This document shows positions 8,368-17,554 of a DNA stretch of 64,000 bases, piece after piece. Each line of letters begins with the position of its first letter. Within the stretch, counting starts at the first letter, position 1. The stretch spans positions 10,828 through 74,827 of the forward strand of contig JAOBWK010000080.1 in assembly GCA_025463305.1 (NCBI GenBank), given 5' to 3'. The notes below the pieces were generated by a model. It saw only the letters and a list, made by a program, of their open reading frames with translations, was not told where the DNA came from and made no database searches. The DNA is from Ilumatobacteraceae bacterium (GTDB taxonomy: Bacteria; Actinomycetota; Acidimicrobiia; Acidimicrobiales; Ilumatobacteraceae). A program made the translations under genes and the position numbers.

Positions 8368-8867
8368 GTCTGTCCCTGTTCCATCAGCCCACCCGATGAG
8401 GGCGTCATCATGCGCTGCGCTCAAGGACCCGTCCAGGCAAGAGACCTTCAATCCTCTGCGGCCGCCCGCCCGCGCACAGTGAGAACCGCTTGACAAACCC
8501 TTGCCGAAATTCAGGATCAGTGGCACCGGCGTGTTCGAGCTTGTCGTGTGCTGATACCGCCAGTGCTGACGGCGACGGTGGCCGAATGCCGAGGAGCATG
8601 ATGCGCCAGGTGCCCGCCCGCCGTGAAAACGAGGAGGTGGCGCGCCACCTCTTGGATCCGATCGATGGATCACTCGACTGCTCCCGGATCACGAGCGCAT
8701 GACTTGAGGGATTCTACCGATCGTGGCGATGGCCGGGGAACGACAGCGCGCATTGCTCCTGAGTGCTGCAGTGTCGCAGGCGCCTCTCGCCTTCGTTCGA
8801 TTCAAGTGCTGCGCAACGGGTGTCGATGACTTGACGGGCCGTGGTTCGAGTTGAGGGGAGGTGTGCC
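8368..8867. other. Intergenic region between divergent protease and signalling genes
   Basis: About 500 bases without a convincing gene. It must hold the promoters of the subtilase (minus) and the GGDEF-EAL operon (plus). Apart from the palindrome at 8634-8651 I see no riboswitch or gene. Confidence 0.5.
8634..8651. promoter_or_regulatory. Perfect 18-bp palindrome, possible operator
   Basis: GAGGTGGCGCGCCACCTC is self-complementary over all 18 bases. It lies in the divergent promoter region, about 270 bases from the protease start and 220 from the GGDEF-EAL start. A dimeric repressor site is plausible; no regulator is identified. Confidence 0.4.
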
Positions 8868-11606
8868 GTGGCGGAAGATCCAGTCATTCGTGGCCGGTCG
8901 CGCAGCATCGTCTCGTTCTTCGTCGGCTTCGCGCTCCTGATCGTCGTTGCGGCCGGCGTCGGGACGTACTTCGTCTGGCAAGCCACGAGGCGAACCGCGC
9001 TCAGTGAGGCCGGGCGAGATGCTGCTTTTGCGGCCGGCGGCGCGGCCGGATCGATCGATGCAGCGGTTCGCGATGCGGCGGCGACGGTGTTGACGGCTGC
9101 ACAGTCATCGGCCGTGCCCCAGGCGATCAGGACGCCGCAGGGCTGCACCCTGTCGTTCGCAGGGGTCGGGCCGTTCACGGCGGGGCATCTCGATTTCCTC
9201 GCCGCCGACGGGCAGGTTCGATGTGCCTCGGAACCCGTCGATGGGCGGCGGTATCCCATTGCCACGTGGTTCCCGGACCTGCGCGATGGTGCCACCGGGA
9301 CGGCGTTGCACACCGAGGTCTCCGGCGCGACGGTGCTCGTCGTGGCGGCCGCCGTCCCTGGCGGTGGATATGTCGCCGCGTTTCTCGATCTCGACGTGCT
9401 CGGCGCCGGCCTCGGCCGGCTGTATGGCGGGCGTCGGAACCTCGAGTTCGTGGTCACGAGCGTGGGCAGCGCTCGGATCCTGGCCCGGTCGGTGGACGAT
9501 GCGGCCTGGAGCGGCAAGGCCGTCGCCGACACGGAACTGGCTGGCGTCGTCGCCAGCGGATCTCATCTCGATGTTGAATCCCTCCCCAGGGTCTACGCCA
9601 GGGGAGCCACCACGGGCACGCTGCACTGGCTCGTCTACGCCGGAGCGGATCGTTCGGCCGCTCTCGCCGACGGCGCCTCGGACTTCCGACAGCTGATCGC
9701 CATCGTCGCGCTGGCCGTGCTGGGTCTGCTGGCCCTGTTCGTCGGCATGTACCGACGCATCATCGGTCCGATTCGGGCGTTGTACCACGGGACGCAGATC
9801 CAGCGCTCGAGCAACTCCGTGGTGCCGCTTCCACTCACCGGGCCACGCGAGATCGCCGCGGTTGCGCGAGAGCTCAATGCTGCGATGAGCGAGCTCAGGG
9901 CGTCCGAGCAGACCTACCGAGTGCTCTTCGACGGCAACCCACAGCCCATGTGGGTGTGGTCGCTCCGCACCGGACGTTTCCTCGCCGTCAACCAAGCCGC
10001 GATCGAGCTGTACGGCTACTCGCGTGATGAGTTCCTCTCGATGCGCGTGGACCAGATCGTGCCGAGCGCCCACGTCACGCTGGCATCGGTCGAGGACCCG
10101 TCAGGGGTGAGGCAGGTTGCTCGCTCCGGGCCGCTGTTGAAGTCCGGACCATGGACGCATGTGAAGCGTTCGGGCGAGACGATCAGTGCGGAGATCACCT
10201 CGGACGACTTCAGCTACCTCGGCCAGCCCGGACGATTCACGATCGTCGTCGATGTGAGCGAGCGGCTCGAGCACGAACGGCAGCTCCAACACCTCGCTCT
10301 GCACGATGACCTCACGGGCCTCGCCAACCGCACGCTCATCCTCGACCGTTTGGCGACGGCCATCGGCATCGCGGACCGTGAGTCGAGCGTCGCCGTGCTC
10401 TCCGTCGATCTCGACGGCTTCAAGCTGATCAACGAGATGCACGGTCACGACGCCGGCGACCACCTGCTGACGGTGGTGGGTCAGCGGCTGTCCGAGGAGC
10501 TCCGTCCGAGCGACTCCCTCGGTCGCGTCGGAGCGGACGAGTTCGTCATCGTCTGCCCCCGGCTGTCGGACGAGACCGAAGCGGTTGCCATGGCCAGCAG
10601 GGTGGAAGGCATCCTCGCGATACCGATCGATGTCCGCGGCACACCGACGTTCGTGACGGCGAGCATCGGGATCAGCATGTCGGTCGAGGGATCCATACCG
10701 GCGCAACTGGTTCGCGATGCCACCCTGGCGATGCATCGGGCCAAAGAGCGCGGTGGTGACCGCTTCGAGATCTTCGACGAGGGGATGCGCGAGAGGACCC
10801 TCGTCAAGCTCGCGACGATCAACGAGCTCCGCCGCGCTGTCGAGAACGATGAGCTGCGGCTGCAGTTCCAGCCGGAGATCGACTTCGCGACCGGTGCGTG
10901 CAGCGGCTTCGAGGCCCTCGTGCGCTGGGAGCACCCGTCGAGAGGTCTGCTCGCCCCGGCCCATTTCGTGGAGCTCGCCGAGGAGAGCGGATGCATCGTG
11001 CAGCTCGGAGCATGGGTGCTCGATGCGGCATGCCGTCAGGCCGCCGAGTGGATGAGGCAGGGCCTCACGATCGGCACGATCTCCGTCAACCTGTCGACAA
11101 GAGAGCTCGTCCAACCATCGCTCGTCGGCCAGGTCAGCTCTGCGCTGGATCGGTCGGGGCTCGATCCGGGCAGGCTCTGCCTGGAGATTACCGAGACCTC
11201 GTTGATGGAGGACCCGGACGGGGCGGTGTCGGTGCTCGCCGCGCTGCGCGATCTCGGGGTCAAGCTGAGCATCGACGACTTCGGCACCGGCTACTCATCG
11301 TTGCAGTACCTCCGCCGGTACAAGGTCGACTACCTGAAGATCGATCGCAGCTTCGTGTCCGGTCTCTGCACGGACGTGCAATCGACAGCGATCGTGTCGA
11401 GCGTGATCCAGCTCGCGCATGCATTGGAGCTCTCCGTCGTCGCCGAGGGCGTCGAGGAGATCGGGCAGGCCGACATGCTCCGCGCCATGGGCTGTGACCA
11501 CGGGCAGGGGTACCTGTGGTCGCGCCCCGTGTGGCCCGCTGATGTGCCGGCGCTGTGCAAGCGGCCCCTACACGGGCGGCCCCTCGTGTCCGCGGTGCGA
11601 CCATGA
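8868..11606 (+). CDS. Membrane sensor with PAS, degenerate GGDEF and EAL domains
   Basis: About 912 residues. A membrane helix (about residues 13-38) and a second (about 275-295) flank a predicted extracellular sensor. PAS follows (about 350-465), then GGDEF (about 475-640) and EAL (about 655-900). In the cyclase domain the signature reads GADEF instead of GG[DE]EF, so synthesis of c-di-GMP is doubtful, although the inhibitory RxxD site (RPSD) is kept five residues upstream. The EAL domain is complete (FEALVRW, LEITETSLM, IDDFGTGYSSLQYL, YLKIDRSFV), so I predict c-di-GMP hydrolysis. GTG 8868 has AGGGGAGG upstream. The stop overlaps the ATG of the next gene (ATGA). Confidence 0.9.
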   Translation: MAEDPVIRGRSRSIVSFFVGFALLIVVAAGVGTYFVWQATRRTALSEAGRDAAFAAGGAAGSIDAAVRDAAATVLTAAQSSAVPQAIRTPQGCTLSFAGVGPFTAGHLDFLAADGQVRCASEPVDGRRYPIATWFPDLRDGATGTALHTEVSGATVLVVAAAVPGGGYVAAFLDLDVLGAGLGRLYGGRRNLEFVVTSVGSARILARSVDDAAWSGKAVADTELAGVVASGSHLDVESLPRVYARGATTGTLHWLVYAGADRSAALADGASDFRQLIAIVALAVLGLLALFVGMYRRIIGPIRALYHGTQIQRSSNSVVPLPLTGPREIAAVARELNAAMSELRASEQTYRVLFDGNPQPMWVWSLRTGRFLAVNQAAIELYGYSRDEFLSMRVDQIVPSAHVTLASVEDPSGVRQVARSGPLLKSGPWTHVKRSGETISAEITSDDFSYLGQPGRFTIVVDVSERLEHERQLQHLALHDDLTGLANRTLILDRLATAIGIADRESSVAVLSVDLDGFKLINEMHGHDAGDHLLTVVGQRLSEELRPSDSLGRVGADEFVIVCPRLSDETEAVAMASRVEGILAIPIDVRGTPTFVTASIGISMSVEGSIPAQLVRDATLAMHRAKERGGDRFEIFDEGMRERTLVKLATINELRRAVENDELRLQFQPEIDFATGACSGFEALVRWEHPSRGLLAPAHFVELAEESGCIVQLGAWVLDAACRQAAEWMRQGLTIGTISVNLSTRELVQPSLVGQVSSALDRSGLDPGRLCLEITETSLMEDPDGAVSVLAALRDLGVKLSIDDFGTGYSSLQYLRRYKVDYLKIDRSFVSGLCTDVQSTAIVSSVIQLAHALELSVVAEGVEEIGQADMLRAMGCDHGQGYLWSRPVWPADVPALCKRPLHGRPLVSAVRP

Positions 11607-13714
11607 CAGCGCCGGAGATGACCGCCGACGACGCGTTCGGGGGCCGGCACTTCGGGAGCGCGAACAACCAGTACATCATCCCCTACCTGCGCACCCGAAC
11701 CCCTCCCGGGACCCTCGACCGAGTCCTCGCGAGGGCAGGTGAGCAACGCTCGCCAGACGTGCTGGTCGATCCGGGCACGTGGAGCACGTACGACGAGTTC
11801 CGCCGCCTGCTGTCTGCATGCGCGGCCGAGCTCGGCGACGAGGTCCTCCCGGAGTTCGGGCTGAACTCGTTCGCCGACATCTCCACTCCCGACACGGCTG
11901 CGATGCTCGCTGCCTTCGGCTCGCCGGCGGCGTTGTACGCCGACATCGGTCCTGCCGCCGCAGGCGTCTCACCGGTCGTCGCGATCAGCGGACATCCGGT
12001 CGGCGAGACCGAGTGGTTTTTGAGCATGCACTTCGAGCCGAGGTTCGAGCCGTTTCGCGAGTACTGCCGCTACGCGATGGGCCTCGTGGCGGTCACGCCG
12101 CGCCTGTTCGGCTACCAGTCGGCGTCGGTGGTCGAGGAAGCATGCGAGTGCCGTGGCGACCCGGCGTGTGTCTTCCGCGTCTCGTGGGAACCCGTCGATG
12201 AATCGACACGGAGAACCCAGCTGCTCGACGTCCAGGTGCAGATGCTGCAAGGCAGCCTTGAGGCGTTGCAGGTCACGGTCGGTGATCTGGTCTCCGGGGA
12301 CGAGCTCGAAGTGGTCTTGGCGCGGATCGTCTCGTCCGCGGCACGTGCCGTGAACGCTCCCGGTTTCGTGCTGGCGATCGACAGCGCCGTCGAGAGCTCC
12401 AAGCGCGTCTTCTCCGACGGCCTCGATGCGACGTCGGCCGCCGCCATCGCCGATGCACTGCTCGGTGGCCGACAGCTGACCGATTCACACTGCCTCGTCG
12501 TCGAGCTCGCATCACCGCGTCGGACATATGGACGGCTTGCCGCGCTGAAGCCGAATGGAGACTTCTACCCGCAAGAGCTGGGCACGCTGCGCGCATACGG
12601 TCGCCTAGCCGCCGCCGCCCTCGACGCAGCCGCGGCCCACGAGGAGACCCGCGTCCAGGCAGCTCGCGCCGAGGCGCTCCTGACCCTCTCCATCGCGCTC
12701 GCGGAGGTGACCACCTCCGACGAGATGGCCCAGCGGATCGCACAGGCCATGCTCTCGGTCATCGATTGCGATCGCGCACTCGTCATGCTCGCCGACAGCC
12801 CAGCCACCGGACGCGTCGTCGGAATCGCCGGCTATCCGCCCGAACTCGCTGCAGCGTTGGTCGGGCGTTCCTTCCCGATCGAAGCGAGCCCGGAGGCGGT
12901 CGTCACCATCGAACAGTTCGACGAATCGTCGAGCACGGTCCTCTCAGGCGGGCAACGCACGATGACGTGGACCGGCACGGTCGCAGCCGCCTCCTTCCCC
13001 ATCGTCTCCGATCGAGGCCTGGTCGGCTTCATCTCAGCCAGCGTGACGAACAGGCCGGACCGGCTGACGGGATCTGCTGATCTCGGCGTACGGCTTCGCG
13101 GACTCGGAAGCCAGGCACGAACTGCACTCAACAACGCTGCGCTCCTCGAGCAGGTTCGACACCAAGCGCTGCACGACGAACTGACGGGTCTTCCGAACCG
13201 CGCCCTCATCCTGGATCGCGCCCAGCAGATGCTGGCCAGAGCAACGAGGACGGGCGTGCCCGTCGCTGCCTACTTCGTGGACCTCGACAACTTCAAGCTC
13301 GTCAACGACACCTTGGGCCACGCAGCGGGGGACCAGATGCTTCGAACAGTCGCCGAACGTCTTTCCGGGATGCTGCGTTCACAGGACACGCTGGGACGGC
13401 TCGGGGGAGACGAATTCGTGGTGCTCGCAGAGGATGAGTCGCTCGATCGCGGCGCCGTCTGGCTCGCCGCACGGATCCTCGACGCTTTCTCGTCGCCATT
13501 TCACCTCGATGGCTTCGTTCGTCGAGCGATGAACACGTCGGCCAGCATCGGAATCGCGACCGGCTGGCGCTGCGACGCCGACGAACTCTTCCGCGACGCC
13601 GACATCGCGCTCTACCGCGCGAAAGCTGCGGGGCGTGGACGCGCGACCGTCTTCGAACCGTGGATGCTCAGCGAAGCAATGCAGGAGCTCGAGGAGGAGT
13701 TCGACCGAGCCTGA
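11603..13714 (+). CDS. V4R-GAF-GAF diguanylate cyclase
   Basis: About 703 residues, soluble. An N-terminal V4R-like ligand-binding domain (about 60-215) ends in the Cys-rich EEACECRGDPACVFRVSW. Two GAF-like domains follow (about 215-350 and 365-530), then a GGDEF domain (about 540-700) with canonical LGGDEF and an inhibitory site RSQD five residues before it. It should make c-di-GMP from two GTP, with product inhibition. It is coupled by an ATGA overlap to the PAS-GGDEF-EAL gene, so a likely hydrolase and a synthase are co-expressed. The V4R fold binds small hydrophobic or metal-linked ligands; the ligand here is not known. ATG 11603 is chosen for the overlap. Confidence 0.88.
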   Translation: MTAPEMTADDAFGGRHFGSANNQYIIPYLRTRTPPGTLDRVLARAGEQRSPDVLVDPGTWSTYDEFRRLLSACAAELGDEVLPEFGLNSFADISTPDTAAMLAAFGSPAALYADIGPAAAGVSPVVAISGHPVGETEWFLSMHFEPRFEPFREYCRYAMGLVAVTPRLFGYQSASVVEEACECRGDPACVFRVSWEPVDESTRRTQLLDVQVQMLQGSLEALQVTVGDLVSGDELEVVLARIVSSAARAVNAPGFVLAIDSAVESSKRVFSDGLDATSAAAIADALLGGRQLTDSHCLVVELASPRRTYGRLAALKPNGDFYPQELGTLRAYGRLAAAALDAAAAHEETRVQAARAEALLTLSIALAEVTTSDEMAQRIAQAMLSVIDCDRALVMLADSPATGRVVGIAGYPPELAAALVGRSFPIEASPEAVVTIEQFDESSSTVLSGGQRTMTWTGTVAAASFPIVSDRGLVGFISASVTNRPDRLTGSADLGVRLRGLGSQARTALNNAALLEQVRHQALHDELTGLPNRALILDRAQQMLARATRTGVPVAAYFVDLDNFKLVNDTLGHAAGDQMLRTVAERLSGMLRSQDTLGRLGGDEFVVLAEDESLDRGAVWLAARILDAFSSPFHLDGFVRRAMNTSASIGIATGWRCDADELFRDADIALYRAKAAGRGRATVFEPWMLSEAMQELEEEFDRA

Positions 13715-14284
13715 CGAACACATGGCGCGGCCCGCCAACGCTCGCTCACGACCGCGGGATTGGCTTCGGTACGCCGAAGAGGCTTGCGGTGAGCAGCACA
13801 ACGGCCGAAGAGACGGGCGCAGCGCAGAATGGCTTGACGAAGTGAGGGTCCCCTCCTCGCCAATCCGTTGGGAGCCGACAGTATCTTCACTCCTCAATGC
13901 GGCGCTTACACCCGCCCCATGTTGATGGTGCTCGGCCTGCTCGTCGACGTCGAACGCTCGATGCACGCGTCCGTCCGACTGCCTGACGCCGAGCGGCCAA
14001 TGACCGTGTGGACTGCGAACGAGTGAATCGGCATGCGAATGGAGTGGGCACTTGTGATGGCGGCGGAGAGCGGTCGCGCGTCGCGTGGACCCGGCAACGT
14101 TGCCCTGCCGCACCTTGGAAGCAACGCCCGACCGCCTTCACCAGACCGACGTGCGATCTGTACCGTCGTAGCCCGGCGGCGTGATGGGAAAGAGGACACC
14201 CAACGGATTGGCGGCGACGTGGCGGAATTGCCGATACGTTCAGTGGTTTTGCGCGAAGGCTGGGGGTCTTGCCATCATTCCGGC
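13715..14284. other. Gene-poor region with a possible GAF-like remnant
   Basis: About 570 bases. The only recognisable piece is a 35-codon frame at 13919-14026 (MVLGLLVDVERSMHASVRLPD, cited here in part). It resembles the beginning of the GAF protein at 48780 (MVLGILRDLLERIDCSRHA, cited here in part), though not strongly. Otherwise I see nothing, apart from the unresolved start of the next gene. Confidence 0.35.
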
Positions 14285-16762
14285 GTGGGTGGACCCGGCA
14301 GGAACGCAGGCGCGCCTCATTGGCGAGACGTCGGGCTCGGCTCGGTCGTCGGCGCGATCGTCGTCCTGTCGGATGGGCTGAGCGGTCCTTCGATCATCCT
14401 GATACCCCTGCTCGTGCTCGCTCCTCTGATCACATCGGTGCGTGGTTCGGCGAACGAGACGATCGCGGTCGGATCGGCGGCGGTGGGGTTCGCTGTGGGT
14501 CTCGGTTGGGTCGATGACATCGCCGGTGATCTCCGTCATTTGGTCGCGATCGCGACAGTCGTGGTGGGCGGGTTCTTGGCTGTCTGGTTCGCCGCGGCGC
14601 GTGAGAAGCGCGACGCTCAGATCGCAGAGTCCGCAGACGTGATGCGCTCCATGGATCGGCTGAAGGTGTCCTTGTCGACCGGGCGCATGGGGGAGTGGTC
14701 GTGGAACGCGACCGACGACTCGGTCGAGTGGGACGTCAACGTCCTCGAGCTCTTCGGCGTGGCACGCGAACGGTTCGGGGGAGACCTCGGTGGTTGGCTC
14801 GCGCTCATCGACGATCGGGATCGGGACCTGACCAGGGCCGAACTCGCGGCAGCGGTCGATGAGGCGAGGTCGTTCCGGTTCGACCACCGTTGCATGTGGG
14901 ACGACGGATCGACCCACTGGATCGCGGTGATCGGCGACGTCGCAGTCGACAGCTCGTCGGGTCGCGTCACGGGTGCGTTCGGACTGGCAGTGGATGTCGA
15001 TGAACAGCGCCGCCAGATCGATGAGGGGAGCCGGCTGGCGGAGTACGAGCGCGGCCAGCGTCAGCGTGCCGAGTACCTCGCCAGCGTCAATGAGGTGCTC
15101 ACGTTCTCCGTCGACCTAGCGCAGATCATCGACAGGATCTCGAACTCGATGATCTCCAACCTGGCCGACTGGTGCTCGATCGTCCTTTCGATCGACCGAC
15201 CCCGCGACCGTCCTCTCATCACCGTTGCCCACATCGACCGGGAAATGGTCTGTTGGGCGGAGGACGTGCAGAGGGAGCACCCGTATGACCCGGATGCCGA
15301 GTGGGGCGCGGCGGGCGTCATAGCACGCGGGCGTGCCGAGTTCATTCCCCGGGTGGATCCACGGTTATTCGACCTTCCTGGCGGCGAGGTGCTCGCCCGG
15401 GCCATGCCGGGTTCGATCATCACGGTGCCACTCAAGGGCACGCTCGGCATTCTCGGCGCGCTGCAGCTGATCCGCACCAGCGACAAGGCAGCTTTCTCAA
15501 CGGCTGACCTCGAGTTCGTCGACGAGCTCGCCGGGCGCGTGGGTTTGTCGTTGAACACCGCCATCCTCTTTCAGCGGCTCACCCGCAGCCGCTCGGCGCT
15601 CGACACGTTGCAGGAAGTGAGCGGTCACATCTCGGCGGCTGCCACTCGCGAACAGGTTCTCGATGCGGTCCTGCTACACGTTGCCGACGGTCTTGGCGCC
15701 ACACACGGGGTCGCGTTCCTCCTCGACGAAATGGGCCGGCCAACTCTCGCAGCGGCGACCGCAGACGTCGACTCGGAGGCTCGAGAGCTGGCCCGAGACG
15801 CGGCCACGCATGCACTGGAGATCGGCCAGGTCGCCACATGGCACACCCCGACCGCTCGAAGCGATGCAGCCTGGGTGGGAGTACCCCTACGCATTCTGCA
15901 CCGCACGACGGGTTGCGTGGTGTTTGCGCTGTCAGGCGAGCGGGAGTTGTCGACCGAAGATGAGACAATGCTTGCGACGATCGGCTTGCGCTGTGCGGGA
16001 GCCTTGGAGCGTGCCTCGTTGTACGAGCGCGAGCGTTCAGTCGCGCTGACCTTGCAGCATCGACTGCTCTCGACCCTGCCGTCGACGCCGACCTGGCTCG
16101 AGGCCGCAGCCTGCTACGTGCCAGCGAGCGGCCTCGAGATCGGCGGCGACTGGTTTCAACTCCTCGACGCCGGCGGCGGCCGCATCGCGGCGATCGTCGG
16201 CGACGCCGTCGGACATGGGTTCGCCGCTGCGGCAGCGATGGGCCAACTCCGCGCGTCGTTCGCGACAGCAGTCGCGAACGACGCCGAGCCACTGAACGCC
16301 CTCACTGCGGTCGACCGTTTCGCAGAACTCGGCGCCGACACGATGGCCGCCTCGGCCGCCTATGTCCTCCTCGACCCGGACACTGGAGCCCAATACGCGA
16401 GCGCAGGACACCCATCCGTCCTGCATGTTGCCGCCGGCGGCACCGTTGCGTTCCTCGATGGCGGTCGTGGACCTCTTCTCGGGTTCCGTGCGAACCGGGC
16501 GACAGGAACCGAGCACATCTCATTTTCGGATGACGATCTCATCGTGATGTACACCGACGGGCTCGTCGAGCGGCGTCGAGAAGCGATCGACACAGGTCTA
16601 CGACGCCTCGCCGAGGCTGTCCGAGAAGCGAGACACCTCGCGCCTCAAGGGTTGGGCGAAGCGATCGTCGCCGCCTGCACGGAAGGCCGCGAGCCAGAGG
16701 ACGACATCGCTGTCTTGATCCTGCGTCGCCAGACACAAGATCCTGCGCGACCTCGCAACTGA
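14285..16762 (+). CDS. Membrane PAS-GAF-GAF SpoIIE-type protein phosphatase
   Basis: About 825 residues from GTG 14285. Hydrophobic helices occupy about residues 10-105. PAS (about 115-245) and two GAF domains (about 265-420 and 430-575) follow, then a C-terminal PP2C/SpoIIE phosphatase (about 590-815). Metal-binding motifs of the phosphatase are present: IGGDWFQLLDAG, VGDAVGHGFAAA, YASAGHPSVL and the final EDDIAVLIL. Such enzymes usually dephosphorylate STAS anti-sigma antagonists and so switch on an alternative sigma factor. The frame is open back to ATG 14033, but those residues are unlike protein and no clear ribosome site is seen, so the start is uncertain. It lies downstream of the c-di-GMP genes on the same strand. 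Confidence 0.88.
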   Translation: MGGPGRNAGAPHWRDVGLGSVVGAIVVLSDGLSGPSIILIPLLVLAPLITSVRGSANETIAVGSAAVGFAVGLGWVDDIAGDLRHLVAIATVVVGGFLAVWFAAAREKRDAQIAESADVMRSMDRLKVSLSTGRMGEWSWNATDDSVEWDVNVLELFGVARERFGGDLGGWLALIDDRDRDLTRAELAAAVDEARSFRFDHRCMWDDGSTHWIAVIGDVAVDSSSGRVTGAFGLAVDVDEQRRQIDEGSRLAEYERGQRQRAEYLASVNEVLTFSVDLAQIIDRISNSMISNLADWCSIVLSIDRPRDRPLITVAHIDREMVCWAEDVQREHPYDPDAEWGAAGVIARGRAEFIPRVDPRLFDLPGGEVLARAMPGSIITVPLKGTLGILGALQLIRTSDKAAFSTADLEFVDELAGRVGLSLNTAILFQRLTRSRSALDTLQEVSGHISAAATREQVLDAVLLHVADGLGATHGVAFLLDEMGRPTLAAATADVDSEARELARDAATHALEIGQVATWHTPTARSDAAWVGVPLRILHRTTGCVVFALSGERELSTEDETMLATIGLRCAGALERASLYERERSVALTLQHRLLSTLPSTPTWLEAAACYVPASGLEIGGDWFQLLDAGGGRIAAIVGDAVGHGFAAAAAMGQLRASFATAVANDAEPLNALTAVDRFAELGADTMAASAAYVLLDPDTGAQYASAGHPSVLHVAAGGTVAFLDGGRGPLLGFRANRATGTEHISFSDDDLIVMYTDGLVERRREAIDTGLRRLAEAVREARHLAPQGLGEAIVAACTEGREPEDDIAVLILRRQTQDPARPRN

Positions 16763-17554
16763 CGAGACTCGCGGCCGCGTGTCTCCCGCGCAGACCCAGG
16801 CTGGCATGCTCGATTCGAGTCCGCACTCCGGGTGCTCGCTGGCCGACGGATCCAGCGTCCGCAACTGCATTCGAAGTTGCTCGTAGAGGGATGATCGCTG
16901 GCCTGCGTGACGCAATGCTCGACACGCTGCTGTACTCGGCAGCGGATGCGAGATGACGCGCAGCGACGAGTTCGGCGTGGGCGTCGACCTCGGCGCGATC
17001 GCCTCTGACGACACACGGATTCGGCTGAACATGGTGAGCTCCTTGGGGCCTGATACGAACGGGTCCGACAACACGAATCTCTTGGCGGCCACCAACTCAC
17101 CCCGACCGCAGACCGCGCCCGGTCCGCCACGGCAGCCCGACCGTGCGCGAGCTTCTTGGAACTTCGACTGTTCTTCCCTCCCGGCGTCCACAGTGCGGGC
17201 CGAGGTGTCGCGGTACGTCCCGGCTTGAGCGGAAACGCATCGCGAGTGTGTCCGCCGACGGATTTGCTCGGCGTCAGCGATCAAGCGCTTGGGAGGTTCC
17301 GCCCGCGAAGTCACACGCGACGATCGCCTCGCGCGCCTCGTCATGCGTCCGCACGCGATGAGACGGCACTCCTCGCCGCCGGGATCCACCTGACCGCCGT
17401 CGCAGTGAGCGGACCTTTCGCGAGCCGAGCAGCAGTGCAGGCCGACGAAGGTGCGCTCAGCATTGCGTCACGCGCCCGACGATGCGTTCCAGGAGCGATC
17501 GAGGCGGGCGGGTCGTGGGACGTTGGTGGTACGCGCCCTGCGTATGTTCGCCGG
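16763..17554. other. Long region without a convincing gene
   Basis: About 790 bases. Open frames exist on both strands but none shows a fold, a good ribosome site or codon use like the neighbours. It probably contains the promoter of the large secreted protein at 17555. I see no repeats or RNA gene. Confidence 0.4.
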
